In this document: piece by piece, positions 63,961-64,000 of the stretch | Position numbering within the stretch: position 1 is the first letter of the stretch | Layout of the letters: each line of letters opens with the position of its first letter | Source of the DNA: Apis mellifera | Lineage: Eukaryota > Arthropoda > Insecta > Hymenoptera > Apidae | Reading direction: 5' to 3' | Assembly: GCF_003254395.2 (NCBI RefSeq) | Contig: NC_037640.1 | Coordinates: 1,885,501 to 1,949,500, forward strand | Length of the DNA: 64,000 nt | Program-made: the position numbers and the translations under genes | Notes under the pieces: generated by a model | What the model was told of the DNA's origin: nothing | Seen by the model: the letters and a program-made list of their open reading frames with translations, nothing else | Databases searched by the model: none

Positions 63961-64000
63961 GTAAATAGTTTTATTCATACAATAATATTTAATCATTTTT

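Noticed and set aside
1..64000. CRISPR arrays, bacterial operons, phage or toxin-antitoxin systems
   Set aside because: The sequence is clearly animal nuclear DNA with spliced genes; the tandem arrays lack the short repeat/unique spacer pattern of CRISPR.

Overview
The window is animal nuclear DNA, most likely from a honeybee (genus Apis). Four things point there. The genes have short GT-AG introns. Base composition swings strongly, from CpG-bearing islands to extremely AT-rich stretches. Two nuclear copies of mitochondrial nad2 and nad4 read correctly only in the invertebrate mitochondrial code and have a bee-like sequence. Mariner-type transposon remnants are also present. The species is inferred from sequence character alone, without a database search.

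Layout. At 1-7.7 kb, minus strand, is the 5' part of a gene for a C2-domain protein; five coding exons were resolved and the gene runs off the left edge. Its introns carry a decayed mariner-like element and a ~190-bp tandem array. From 7.7 to 36.8 kb there is no recognisable gene. This stretch holds three more tandem-repeat families, simple-sequence tracts, two nuclear mitochondrial insertions and scattered GC-richer islands that could be regulatory or untranslated exons. At 36.85-38.75 kb, plus strand, is a complete three-exon paired-like homeobox gene of the PRRX type. It is convergent with a single-exon DUSP12/Yvh1-type phosphatase on the minus strand (39.47-40.51 kb). A SURF4 cargo-receptor gene follows on the plus strand (42.26-43.87 kb), head-to-head with the phosphatase gene.

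From 43.9 to 57.6 kb is an extremely AT-rich gene desert with a second mariner remnant, a possible decayed coding stretch and a foldback repeat. At 57.6-62.8 kb, plus strand, are two complete tandem genes: SMYD3-like (six exons, one intron with a GC-AG boundary) and RABL6-like (five exons). The window ends with the first coding exon of an unidentified gene (63.84 kb onward).

The recognised genes are conserved housekeeping and developmental genes (phosphatase, ER cargo receptor, lysine methyltransferase, Rab-like GTPase, homeobox) and do not form one pathway. I found no evidence of an undescribed multi-gene system. The most unusual material is in the non-coding DNA: repeat arrays, nuclear mitochondrial copies, nested palindromes and a foldback structure, plus the GC-AG intron.
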